In this document: in pieces, positions 39,788-47,788 of the stretch
Numbering within the stretch: position 1 is the stretch's first letter
How the letters are laid out: every line of letters begins with the position of its first letter
Assembly (NCBI RefSeq): GCF_024641065.1
Contig: NZ_JAHEDV010000001.1
Location: 372,001 to 436,000 of the forward strand
Source: Rhodoluna sp.
Lineage (GTDB): Bacteria > Actinomycetota > Actinomycetes > Actinomycetales > Microbacteriaceae
Length of the DNA: 64,000 nucleotides
Direction of reading: 5' to 3'
Notes under the pieces: generated by a model
Told to the model about the DNA's origin: nothing
The model's database searches: none
What the model saw: only the letters and a program-made list of their open reading frames with translations
Made by a program: the position numbers and the translations under genes

Positions 39788-40202
39788 TTTTTCGAGTAGG
39801 TCGCCTAAATGTTTCCTGAGGAAAGTCGGCAACGACAAGGCCGATTCCGCCCATTCGGCCTTCCCAAATTTGACACTCAATGGCGTCAACCCAACATCGC
39901 CGTGTTTCGTTGACCTCATCACACGGAGCACTGGGAAGACATGGGTCAGCTTCCTCTGGAGCGAAGATGGCCTCGGGGTTTTGCACGTAGAGAAACCCAC
40001 CTTCGTTCAAAAGTGACTGGGTGATTTGGATCGACTGATTATTAGAGTCAACTGCCCGTTTCTCGCATGTGTCACAAACTTGGCCAAACCTGAGTGCCCA
40101 GTTGAACATTGGGCTTTGATTGCATATGCCACAGGTCTGCGAGGCGGCTTTTAGTCGCGTGTACCGCTCATACTCCGACTCAAGCACTGTTAGGGCCTCC
40201 AT
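39774..40202 (-). CDS. CxxC zinc-finger protein (unknown function)
   Basis: About 142 aa from ATG 40202 (GGAGG just upstream, spacing short). An N-terminal helix (LTVLESEYERYTRLKAAS) is followed by a treble-clef-like Cys set, CGIC and CDTC 20 residues apart. The rest is mixed, with several further Cys. Family not recognised. The frame is open to 40,265. It overlaps the end of the upstream 130-aa gene by about 20 bases, suggesting coupled expression. Confidence 0.55.
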   Translation of the reverse strand: MEALTVLESEYERYTRLKAASQTCGICNQSPMFNWALRFGQVCDTCEKRAVDSNNQSIQITQSLLNEGGFLYVQNPEAIFAPEEADPCLPSAPCDEVNETRRCWVDAIECQIWEGRMGGIGLVVADFPQETFRRPTRKIKGK

Positions 40203-40572
40203 CGGCCTCCTGTGGCTTCTGGATATATCCTGAGCGGAGACCACTGCTTGCATCAGAATCTTCAACTAGGTGCATTGAAACCCAAACCTCGTGTAGAGCT
40301 TGCGAATACTCAGGGCCCCTCGTTTTGGCCACCTTGGCTTTGAAATTCTCATAATCCAAGTGTTCAATACCGACGTTTAACCAACTCCGAAAATCTTCCC
40401 TACTCACAAATACTCGATAGGGGTAGTCCGCCTTTGGCGACTTCATAATCTCAACATTAGATGTAGCCGCGAGCGCGTCTAGTGCCGCCTTATCGCGTGC
40501 CCTTACGACCAGCCCGTCCTTGTTTCGATTTGAAACCGCGCTTACAAACCCGTCTTGCGTGAAAACCCACAT
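40180..40572 (-). CDS. Conserved hypothetical protein, MW(V/I)FT-type small protein
   Basis: 130 aa. Begins MWVFTQDGFVSAV, with VRARDKAALDAL, DYPYRVFVSREDFRSWL, and YENFKAKVAK...YSQALHEVW. I recall this arrangement from small conserved proteins of unknown function in many bacteria and phages, but no activity is known to me. The ATG at 40572 is close behind the divergent start of the coiled-coil gene, so the 65-bp gap holds both promoters. Upstream partner of the CxxC protein. Confidence 0.7.
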   Translation of the reverse strand: MWVFTQDGFVSAVSNRNKDGLVVRARDKAALDALAATSNVEIMKSPKADYPYRVFVSREDFRSWLNVGIEHLDYENFKAKVAKTRGPEYSQALHEVWVSMHLVEDSDASSGLRSGYIQKPQEADGGPNSA

Positions 40573-40637
40573 ACAAACTCTTTCCTCAGGCTCATTTAAA
40601 CTGTTTTAGAGACGATTTAATTCCTTAAGGGGAGATT

Positions 40638-41666
40638 ATGGACGACAAGGAAGCGGCGAAGGCGGCCAAACGAGAAGCACGTGAAAACGCGGACGCTGCG
40701 AGGAAAGCAAAGTATGAAGCTCGACAAGCTGCACTAAAAGAAAAAATAGCTCTCCAAAAAGAGGTTCACAGGGCAAAAATGGCTGAAATCGATGCCAGAA
40801 GCAAGGCTGTCGATGAGGAGCTCAAGCGAAAGAATGCGGAAACAGTAAAAAACATAAAAACTGCCGCTAAGAACATGAAAGATGCTGTCGGCGAGTTAAA
40901 TGTTGCGCTGGAACAAACGGTGCTCGAAACAAGGCAGGAATTTGCGTCGGCAAAGGCACAATCCGACGAAGAATGGAAGAAAATAAAGTCCGATTTTGCG
41001 GAGATTGGAAATGACTTCAAAGAAGCCGGCCAAATGATTTCGGACTCTTCAAAAGACTTGCTAATCAAAGGTCCCTTGGGTGAGGAAAAACGTAAAGACA
41101 TTCGATCGGCTGCTGGCTCGGATAAAAAACTTGAGAAAACTATGCTTAAGGACGCCAAGAAGCTAGAAAAGGCTCGGGTAGAGGCAGAACGGTTGGAAAA
41201 GTTCGGCAAACGAATTGCGGACGAGTTCTTCTGGACAAGACGAGTGTGCATTTACGAAAAAGGGTACGTATCCGTCCGGTTTCTAACTGGCGGGCCCAAC
41301 TTTGACAAGCCCGAAAAGTTGGTCAGCATTAGCTCAAACTCACAGGTATTCAATAAAAACACATCTTCACTTTTCGAAAAACTTCATGGTGACCTGTACC
41401 TGACCATTGTCACTGCTAGCGACACATATTCGCTTCGCAACCCTCGACCTGACACTGGCGATGTTCGAAGAATGAACAAGCTAGTCGCCACTGGGCAAGC
41501 GGTGATCGGGAGAGATGCACCGCCGCCAAACGCAGATTTGTCGAACAATCCAAGGATTAACACGGAGATTTCGACAGAGCTCAATAAATTGAACGAACTT
41601 CACTCGAGCGGAGTACTGACCGATGCGGAATTCACCGCCGCCAAAGCAAAGATTCTTGGTCTATAG
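40638..41666 (+). CDS. Coiled-coil protein with PH-like middle and SHOCT C-terminus (unknown function)
   Basis: 342 aa. Residues 1-200 are Lys/Glu/Ala-rich coiled coil. About 205-290 form a beta-rich segment (RVCIYEKGYVSVRFL, KLVSISSNSQVFNK, DLYLTIVTASDTYSL) that resembles a bacterial PH-like domain. The last about 28 residues are a SHOCT motif (LNKLNELHSSGVLTDAEFTAAKAKIL), a short helical pair often found at protein ends with oligomerisation roles. A good ribosome-binding site (AAGGGGAG) precedes the ATG. Followed 41 bases later by a 220-aa protein on the same strand; the two look like a pair. Confidence 0.7.
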   Translation: MDDKEAAKAAKREARENADAARKAKYEARQAALKEKIALQKEVHRAKMAEIDARSKAVDEELKRKNAETVKNIKTAAKNMKDAVGELNVALEQTVLETRQEFASAKAQSDEEWKKIKSDFAEIGNDFKEAGQMISDSSKDLLIKGPLGEEKRKDIRSAAGSDKKLEKTMLKDAKKLEKARVEAERLEKFGKRIADEFFWTRRVCIYEKGYVSVRFLTGGPNFDKPEKLVSISSNSQVFNKNTSSLFEKLHGDLYLTIVTASDTYSLRNPRPDTGDVRRMNKLVATGQAVIGRDAPPPNADLSNNPRINTEISTELNKLNELHSSGVLTDAEFTAAKAKILGL

Positions 41667-41707
41667 CTGAACTTCTGTTAACCTCTGTGTCTGCGAAAGA
41701 GGGTTAA

Positions 41708-42370
41708 TTGATACTTAGAAACTTGGTTCCATCTGGTGGGCTCATAGAGTTCAAGGCAAGTTATTCTTTAGCGCAGAACGTCTTAAATGTCTCCTTCTTT
41801 GACCCTGCAACTTGGTGCCAGACCCACTCAATTGCATTGAAGTGCAAGAACGCACTAATGGCTGTTAGATGGCTCTACAAAGCAATAGATGCTGTCTTCG
41901 ATTCCGATGGCTTCACTCCACTTTTGGATGGAAGCTATGCACTAGGGAACGCGGACGGTAACCTCGTTGTACCTATGACCATGACTTTGGCTTCGGAAAT
42001 CGTACTAACGGACGATGTTTATACAATTTGGTTTTCAGGTGCCTACCCGCCATTCGATACGAGACAGTTTTCTTTGGATTTACTTTCAAATAAAACACCA
42101 GTGCTAGCGCCTCCCAAAGGTTTACAGGCAGCGATTGACAAGGCTTTCTCACAAAGTGCTATACCTTGCGATAGCCAGACAGCGTTGTCACTTCTAGAGA
42201 TCGAATACCACCTCAAACAGGGTGCAGAACCGCAAAAGGCCTCAGCCGTTCGGGCTCTTGTGCAACTTTTCGTTTGTGCAGGACTTGGCACAGAGTTGAA
42301 AATAGTTGAAGCGTTGGAGGACCTAGAGCAAGAACTACTGGACTTCTTGAGAAATGACGTCGGAAATTAG
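41708..42370 (+). CDS. Hypothetical protein paired with the coiled-coil/SHOCT protein
   Basis: 220 aa, TTG start at 41708 with GAGG 5 bases upstream. No recognisable domain. Seen: a beta-rich first half (LIEFKASYSLAQNVLNVSFFD) with one W-C, and a helical second half ending in an acidic coil (ELKIVEALEDLEQELLDFL). No signal peptide or membrane segment. Position directly downstream of the SHOCT protein suggests a joint role. Confidence 0.55.
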   Translation: MILRNLVPSGGLIEFKASYSLAQNVLNVSFFDPATWCQTHSIALKCKNALMAVRWLYKAIDAVFDSDGFTPLLDGSYALGNADGNLVVPMTMTLASEIVLTDDVYTIWFSGAYPPFDTRQFSLDLLSNKTPVLAPPKGLQAAIDKAFSQSAIPCDSQTALSLLEIEYHLKQGAEPQKASAVRALVQLFVCAGLGTELKIVEALEDLEQELLDFLRNDVGN

Positions 42371-42514
42371 GTAAAACTCGAAACGATTTTCGGGTAAGTT
42401 CAAATCGCTTCGATGCCATATGTTTGTTGAGTTTGGCTTCAAACCCATTTACAAATGGCTACCATCAGCTTTAACATCATCTGGCAAAATTGGTATCAAT
42501 TCGTCCCCTGCATG

Positions 42515-42559
42515 TCTCCACTTCTCCCCCCTCTATAGGAGGGGGAAGAAGCTGCAGAG
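42515..42559. other. Strong hairpin near the RepA-like gene
   Basis: CTTCT-C-CCCCCTC, loop TATAG, GAGGGGG-A-AGAAG (about 42521-42551), with TCTC...GAGA outside. It lies in the 279-bp gap between the 220-aa gene and the RepA-like ATPase gene, which converge here, so it may be a terminator; a role in replication is also conceivable. There is no long T-run. The remainder of the gap shows no gene I can support. Confidence 0.5.
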
Positions 42560-42649
42560 ACTAGGCGGAAAGCCTGAAGCGTTTGCTGGAACCGCTGATT
42601 GTTTCAATAATTGCACCCTCTGAAACAAGTGCTGCTCGGGCCGCTGTGA

Positions 42650-43990
42650 TCAACGAATTTGCTCCCGTAACCGCAGCCTCAATTTGACTTGCATGCAATT
42701 AGGATTCTTACCCACGAAGTTGCTTACATGGAGTTTCATATTCTCCAAAACGGAGTCAGCCTTGGTTAGACCGGTAAGGGTCAGAGTGATTCCGTCAACT
42801 CCCAGAGTTATCGCTTCCTCTGTGTAGCTCACGTCTCTCCCCTCAGCTCTAAATGTCCTAAGCCTGCCAGCTTCACCCTTGCCGATGAACCACGTTGCAT
42901 CAGGGTGGTCCGCAAGTGTTGACGCACCGCGAGCGCGAGTTCCATCGTGACCTGCATGGACGACGAGCAAATACTCCTCGACGTTTCCTTGTGCAGCAAG
43001 CGAGTCTATGAGGAGAAGGAATTCCTTGACTTCCTCGTTTTCTTTAGCATTCTTTCCAGTGAAGGCACTGGAGAAAGGGTCGATTATAAGAACCTCGATA
43101 TTGTTTTCAAGCAGCTGCGCAACGAAATGCGCACGAGAAGTTGGTGTTCGAAAAGGGTTTGGTAAACCACGCAAATTCCAGACTTTCACGTTGGCGACAT
43201 TTCGAAGCTCTAATTTTCGTATCCAACGCTTGTACTGTGACGGGCTCAACTCAAAATTTATTATGCCCACATTGCGAGTGACAGGTAGCGTATTGAATTT
43301 GCCTAAGAACAGGCCGCCATCAACGAGTGCTTTCAAAACATTGAGAACTAATGTCGTTTTACCTCCCTTGTTGGGTGCAACTATAAAGTTGTTACCACCT
43401 TTGACCCATAGTTCCTCAATACGAAATTGCGCCACTTGATCTGGCTCTTGAAGCCAATCTATGACAGACATTGGTTGAGGAATGGCACCCTCACGCCTAA
43501 AAGATTCTTCGGCCAATTCGAGTTTCGCTAGTTCATCAGCCTTTATTCGAAGAACCTGCCTAGCGGCGAGCGCGACAATATGGTTTCGCTCGTCTGAAAT
43601 AGGCTCACTCAGACCCTCCTCAGCTTTAACGAGGTCTCCTAGGTCCACAAGCCAAGAACGTTTCACGGGGGCATTGTTACTTACCCAAGTGATTGCCGCG
43701 AGTTCGTTACCGCCACAAAGCATGTCTCGAATGAAATCAAATTTATGTATGGGAAACGCGTCATTTCCTCCCTTGACGAATTGAACTTTGTCTCCTTCTT
43801 CATACGTTTTTGGATGGTAAGTTGACTGGATTGTTACTTCTTTCCCCCGAGTTGTTCTGGAGTGTGAGACGACAACAATTCCGTCCACGATTGATTCTCT
43901 AGAGTCCCAAACACCTAAATTGCTCAAGATGTCGTCGATGCTGATCTGTTTGGCAGCGTCAAAGTGACTGCCTAAGTTGTTATACGCCAT
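42650..43990 (-). CDS. RepA-like AAA+ ATPase (hexameric helicase fold)
   Basis: 446 aa from ATG 43990, which has GGAGG 5 bases upstream; the frame extends to 44,080. The middle holds a RecA-type fold of the RepA/AAA_25 type: Walker A APNKGGKT (205-212), a strand NVGIINFELSP, Walker B EVLIIDPF (299-306), and the sensor-like LLVVHAGHDGTRARGASTLADH. It resembles plasmid RepA and phage/satellite replicative ATPases. The first about 180 residues are unrecognised. This implies that the element can, or once could, replicate autonomously. No obvious iterons were found. Confidence 0.8.
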   Translation of the reverse strand: MAYNNLGSHFDAAKQISIDDILSNLGVWDSRESIVDGIVVVSHSRTTRGKEVTIQSTYHPKTYEEGDKVQFVKGGNDAFPIHKFDFIRDMLCGGNELAAITWVSNNAPVKRSWLVDLGDLVKAEEGLSEPISDERNHIVALAARQVLRIKADELAKLELAEESFRREGAIPQPMSVIDWLQEPDQVAQFRIEELWVKGGNNFIVAPNKGGKTTLVLNVLKALVDGGLFLGKFNTLPVTRNVGIINFELSPSQYKRWIRKLELRNVANVKVWNLRGLPNPFRTPTSRAHFVAQLLENNIEVLIIDPFSSAFTGKNAKENEEVKEFLLLIDSLAAQGNVEEYLLVVHAGHDGTRARGASTLADHPDATWFIGKGEAGRLRTFRAEGRDVSYTEEAITLGVDGITLTLTGLTKADSVLENMKLHVSNFVGKNPNCMQVKLRLRLREQIR

Positions 43991-44214
43991 TGCGGCCTCC
44001 GAATTTAAAGTGAATAAATTTATGGAGGGCGCTTCTCCGAGGGATCTCCCTGCGCAGTCCGTTGGAATTACCTTCGCCACATAATGTGGCTGCCTTTGCG
44101 GTAAGGCATATCTGCTCCCTGTCAGGGTTCGAGCTTGCAGTTAGCTCAGTCTTACGACTACGAAGGTCTGGGCCTGATTTAACAGGTAGTCACCATGTCT
44201 TCGCGTTTTGCGAA

Positions 44215-44385
44215 CTAGTCGCGTCTTTTCAATAGCCAATCCTTAAGGTCCGACTCAGAAACTCGAAAGTGTCGTCCGACTCGCAAAGTGTGCGGGCCAG
44301 TACCTTCTTTCTTGAAGAGATAGAGAGTGCTGATTGGTACCTTCAACATTTCCGCTATTTCCGTGTAGCTGTAGTGCTTTTCCAT
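44215..44385 (-). CDS. Excisionase-like HTH protein (AlpA/MerR-type)
   Basis: 56 aa from ATG 44385 with AGGAG 4 bases upstream; the frame reaches 44,415. One winged HTH: YSYTEIAEMLKVPISTLYLFKKEG, read here as YTEIAEMLKVPISTLY, then RVGRHFRVSESDLKDWLLKR. This is the fold of excisionases and AlpA-like regulators. Position next to the right att junction and the serine integrase at the other end makes it a candidate directionality factor or integrase regulator in the circular form. Confidence 0.82.
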   Translation of the reverse strand: MEKHYSYTEIAEMLKVPISTLYLFKKEGTGPHTLRVGRHFRVSESDLKDWLLKRRD

Positions 44386-44620
44386 GAGACTCCTAGGTTT
44401 CGTTCCTAAGTCCATTTTGAAGCAGTTAGAAATGGGTGATTTTTGTATTTGGGGTCCAACTCAGCTATCCCCTTGATATAGAGAGGGATAGTTTGTTTCG
44501 AAACTGATTTGGCATTTGAGGGGCGCGTCCTCGGGCTTTAGGCCATGCGCAGATAGTTAGAGACTACGCACCATCTTGCAGAAAAGAGGTTGATGTTCGC
44601 CCTAGGCAAAAAACTAGATG

Positions 44621-44647
44621 AACTGATACAAATCATTATTTTGCTGC
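44621..44647. other. Right attachment junction
   Basis: The element arm 44621-44643 joins GCTGC (44643-44647), followed by host dprA (AGAAATCG). With 30869-30891 it forms a 50-bp attP: two 23-bp arms (18 of 23 complementary) around CTGC, centred on TG. Confidence 0.85.
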
Positions 44648-45435
44648 AGAAATCGCCATTTGGTAGGTGCCGTGCCTGGTGGCATTTCACTGATGACTAA
44701 TCCCTCCATAGAAATTCTATGTAGAAGTTCAGAATGAGCCGAGGGATAAAAACGATCAACTCCACCTGCCATTACAGCGATGGTTTTACCTTGCGTTGCT
44801 AGAGCAATGCTGTGAGCTCGACCGTCGACTCCAAGTGCGCCGCCTGAAACTACGATGAGGCCCATCGCTGTCGCAGCAGCAACAAACTCGGCGGTCACTT
44901 CGCGCCCGTAGGCAGAGATGGCTCGAGAACCAACAACAGCTATGGATGAATTAAGTCGTTCTAGGTTTGCAACTTTTCCCCTGCACCAAAGAACCATTGG
45001 AGAATGAACTCCCAGATCGAAAAGCTGAGCCGGCCAAAAGGTAGAGACCGGAGAAACTGTTGAGCCTCCGAGACCCCTGACTAGCTCGAGTGTTGCCGAC
45101 AACTCCGCAAGCGACTTGCGGCTCCCCCACCGCTCCAGACCATCTGCATACGCTTTTTGAAACTCTTCTTCGCCGATAAATTCGATGTTGGGTTCACAGT
45201 TTGGCTCCAACGCTTGGTAAACCTCCTGCGCAGAAGCACCGTTAAGAATAAGCTCTAAGGCCTTATCAGAGCCGAGCGATTGCACTAGAAAACCGGCAAG
45301 CCCATCACCGGGCTCACACATAAGACTCCACGCAAGATAAGCAAAATGTTGAGAGAGCCTCTCTGGTTCGACACCGGGGCTAATTCCTTCTAGAAATGAA
45401 CTAATTTGCTCGGTCGATATCTTCAAGTCAGCCAT
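44643..45435 (-). pseudogene. dprA: dprA 5' fragment (N-terminal part of DNA-processing protein A)
   Basis: ATG 45435 (GGAG 6 bases upstream, right after the comM stop) through the element junction; the frame then reads about nine foreign codons and stops at TAG 44614-44616. Seen: N-terminal helical domain, then the Rossmann fold with SSIAVVGSRAISAYG, IVVSGGALGVDGRAH, MAGGVDRFYPSAHSELL and ISEMPPGTAPTKWRFLQ. It lacks the last third of the Rossmann core and the winged helix, so single-stranded-DNA and RecA loading should be lost. About 264 of 428 codons. Confidence 0.93.
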
Positions 45436-45436
45436 C

Positions 45437-47020
45437 TCAAACTCCAACCATCGGAGAATCGCTACCTCTAAGGTATGCCGCCTCAACGATGTGTTCACGC
45501 CGGGGTTGGTCGCAACCCGCGAGATCAGCAATTGACCAAGCCAACCTGAGACAACGGTCATAACCGCGCATACTTATTTTGCCCTTGGCAAGTGCTCGAT
45601 CAATTGGCTGGGTCACTTCGGTAGCCAATCGCAGTTGCTTTCTAAGGTACGAGCCTGGAACCTGCACATTCAAAGACCAAGGTGTCGCACTAAGTCGATC
45701 TGCCGCTAGTTCACGGGCACATTGCACCTGCTGTCTGAGCTGTTTTGAGGTCATTTGGTTTTCTTGAGCAGCCTCGAGATCAAGCGCCATTTGGCCGGCA
45801 TTCGCCGCCGATATGGCCAGACGAATATCTATTCGATCGAGCAAGGGGCCACTGAGCTTATTTGCATATTTTCTCTTAGCTACCTCGCTGCAGGTGCAAC
45901 CTCGGGCTTGCCCAAAACTTCGGCCGCAGGGGCAAGGATTAGCTGCCAACACCAGTTGAAACTTAGCCGGAAAACGTGCCGTGCCGGCGCTTCGGTTGAT
46001 TAGCACCTCGCCAGATTCGAGTGGTTGCCGAAGCGCCTCTAAGACGGGTAATTGAAACTCTGGTGCTTCGTCGAGAAAGAGAACCCCATTATTTGCTGTT
46101 GATATCAGCCCCGGCCTGGGCAGCCCGACACCGCCACCCACGAGCGAACTCACTGATGCGGAATGGTGAGGTGCTTCGAATGGTGGGCGCTCGACTAAAC
46201 CATTCAAAGCCACAACTGCCGACCTTCGATGATCAGCTATAGACAAAACAGCGGTAGTTTCGAGAGCCTGGGCCAATGGCAGGTTTGGCAACAATGTTGG
46301 TAAACGTTCAGCCAACATGGTTTTTCCGGCGCCAGGCGGGCCAACCATAAGCAGGTGATGGCCACCGGCAGCCGCAACGGTTAGGGCCCTGATCGCATCT
46401 GCCTGCCCGAGAATGTCTGAAATATCCAAGTTTTCAAGGTTTGAATTTTCCGCAAGATTTGGCTCCAAAACTGTTGCAGCAATTTGTTCTGGTTCTCTAA
46501 TTACCAAATTCGCGCCGTGAACATTTGCGACTTCTGCCAGCGAATGAACACCGATAACCTCAATGTCAGACACCAATTTTGCCTCTGCAAGATTGGCTGC
46601 GGGCACTATGGCTCGAGAGAACCCGAGCGACTTGGCAGACAAAAGCGAGGGCAAGACTCCAGCCACCGATCGAACCGAGCCATCGAGCCCAAGTTCACCA
46701 AGGTGAATGAAATTTCGAACAGAATGATGGCTGATCTCGCTCGTAGCAGCCAAAATCGCCACCGCAATCGATAAGTCAAAGCTTGCGCCTTGTTTAGGAA
46801 CCGATGCTGGAGACAAATTCACTGTCACTCTTCGAGCGGGCATTTTCAAACTACTGTTTTGAATCGCTGCCCGAACGCGGTCTTTAGATTCACTCAGGCT
46901 TGCATCGGGAAGCCCGACCAGAACAAAACTTGGCAAATTGCTCGAAATTTCAGCTTCTATTTCAATTAGGGTTCCAGCCAGACCAAGCAGACTAATCGCG
47001 AAACTCTTGGCAACGCTCAT
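45437..47020 (-). CDS. comM: ComM/YifB family AAA+ ATPase
   Basis: 527 aa, intact. In naturally transformable bacteria ComM is a bidirectional helicase that extends integration of transforming DNA. Seen: N-terminal Lon-protease-like ChlI domain (GLPDASLSESKDRVRAAI), Walker A VGPPGAGKTMLAERL near residue 215, Walker B FLDEAPEFQLPVLEALRQPLE (read as VLFLDEAPEF), the zinc-like NPCPCG...GCTCS loop, and GPLLDRIDIRLAI. Its ATG overlaps the yraN stop (TAATG). dprA follows one base after, the conserved yraN-comM-dprA order. Confidence 0.95.
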   Translation of the reverse strand: MSVAKSFAISLLGLAGTLIEIEAEISSNLPSFVLVGLPDASLSESKDRVRAAIQNSSLKMPARRVTVNLSPASVPKQGASFDLSIAVAILAATSEISHHSVRNFIHLGELGLDGSVRSVAGVLPSLLSAKSLGFSRAIVPAANLAEAKLVSDIEVIGVHSLAEVANVHGANLVIREPEQIAATVLEPNLAENSNLENLDISDILGQADAIRALTVAAAGGHHLLMVGPPGAGKTMLAERLPTLLPNLPLAQALETTAVLSIADHRRSAVVALNGLVERPPFEAPHHSASVSSLVGGGVGLPRPGLISTANNGVLFLDEAPEFQLPVLEALRQPLESGEVLINRSAGTARFPAKFQLVLAANPCPCGRSFGQARGCTCSEVAKRKYANKLSGPLLDRIDIRLAISAANAGQMALDLEAAQENQMTSKQLRQQVQCARELAADRLSATPWSLNVQVPGSYLRKQLRLATEVTQPIDRALAKGKISMRGYDRCLRLAWSIADLAGCDQPRREHIVEAAYLRGSDSPMVGV

Positions 47021-47376
47021 TAGTAAACCTGCTTTAGATGTTCAATTGAAACTCTGCCGTGTGAAACCCAAACTGCGATGGCGTCCAGGCGAACATTCAC
47101 TCCAGAAATCTCGTGAGTCGCACACCATTGAGCAACTAACCTGCGCATACGCGAGACTTTCTGAGGATTAATCGCCTCAAAGGGGTGGCCATAACCAGAA
47201 CCACTTCGTGTTTTTACCTCGACAAAAACTAGCCGATTTGCATCTTGGGCAACTAAATCAATTTCACCAACCGAACACCGCCAGTTTCGCTCAACGATTT
47301 GATAACCCCGATCATGCAGGTAGTCAGCGGCCCGATCTTCTCCGTATTTGCCTAAGGCTTGATTTGAAATCATCAA
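47020..47376 (-). CDS. YraN family nuclease-like protein (UPF0102)
   Basis: 118 aa. Endonuclease-like fold of the Holliday-junction resolvase kind: GKYGEDRAADYL, GYQIVERNWRC, GEIDLVAQD, VFVEVKTRSGSGYG (E-V-K catalytic-type motif). Function in this family is not settled. ATG 47376 or the next Met. Coupled to comM by a one-base overlap. Confidence 0.9.
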   Translation of the reverse strand: MMISNQALGKYGEDRAADYLHDRGYQIVERNWRCSVGEIDLVAQDANRLVFVEVKTRSGSGYGHPFEAINPQKVSRMRRLVAQWCATHEISGVNVRLDAIAVWVSHGRVSIEHLKQVY

Positions 47377-47402
47377 GCCAGCATTTCTTGCTTAAAGCCA
47401 AA

Positions 47403-47422
47403 ATGAGCGCCTGCGCGCTCAT
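47403..47422 (-). terminator. Candidate terminator after the DUF2469 gene
   Basis: A perfect 8-bp stem ATGAGCGC, loop CTGC, GCGCTCAT, followed on the minus strand by TTTT. Located between DUF2469 and yraN. The T-run is short. Confidence 0.45.
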
Positions 47423-47452
47423 CTGTGGAGAAAATCAAACGGAATGAAGCTG

Positions 47453-47779
47453 TTAGTTTTCGCCGGCAGCAAATTCTTTCGGAAGGTTGAACGCGGCACC
47501 GGTCAACTCTTCTACGTTGACGTCTTTAAAAGTGAGAACTCGCACATTCTTTACAAAACGGTCGGTGCGGTAGATGTCCCAGACCCAAACGTCTTTCATT
47601 GCCAACTCAAAATAAAAATCGTTTCCGGCGTCGACACGCTTTAAATCAACCTCGTTGGCTAAGTAAAAACGTCGTTCGGTCTCGATCACATACTTGAACG
47701 TGCCGACAACGTCACGATATTCGCGATAGAGCGCAAGCTCAGCCTCGCGGTCGTAGTCCTCGATCTCGTTCTCATCCAT
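47453..47779 (-). CDS. DUF2469 domain-containing protein
   Basis: 108 aa, a highly conserved actinobacterial protein of unknown function. Seen: acidic N-terminus MDENEIEDYDREAELALYREYRDVV and the core RRFYLANEVDLKRVD, FELAMKDVWVWDIYR, FVKNVRVLTFKDVNVEEL. Soluble, with no known catalytic motif. It lies next to rnhB, as in many actinobacteria. Confidence 0.9.
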   Translation of the reverse strand: MDENEIEDYDREAELALYREYRDVVGTFKYVIETERRFYLANEVDLKRVDAGNDFYFELAMKDVWVWDIYRTDRFVKNVRVLTFKDVNVEELTGAAFNLPKEFAAGEN

Positions 47780-47788
47780 GGCTTAAGT

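Larger units (their letters stand above)
30864..44647. mobile_element. 13.8-kb serine-integrase element inserted in dprA, carrying defence genes
   Basis: Bounded by GCTGC at 30864-30868 and 44643-44647. The unit that would excise is 13,779 bp. A large serine recombinase starts at 30,892 at the left end and an excisionase-like HTH protein lies at 44,215-44,385 at the right end. Cargo: lipoprotein, small serine recombinase, TIR protein, Type ISP-like restriction-modification enzyme, several unrecognised genes and a RepA-like ATPase. There are no phage structural or conjugation genes. Removing it restores an intact dprA frame. By eye, much of it is more AT-rich than the flanking core. Confidence 0.92.

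Noticed and set aside
42420-42623. A 67-aa plus-strand frame between the 220-aa gene and the RepA-like gene
   Set aside because: It runs through the GC-rich hairpin, has no ribosome-binding site and looks like chance.
44080-44214. tRNA-like text (GGTTCGAGC, TTAGCTCAG) near the right end of the element, considered as a tRNA or tRNA-derived att site
   Set aside because: The pieces are in the wrong order and no acceptor or anticodon stem can be formed; the att site is in dprA.
30864-44647. Intact prophage
   Set aside because: No terminase, portal, capsid, tail, lysin or holin gene is visible; the element is too small and carries defence cargo instead.
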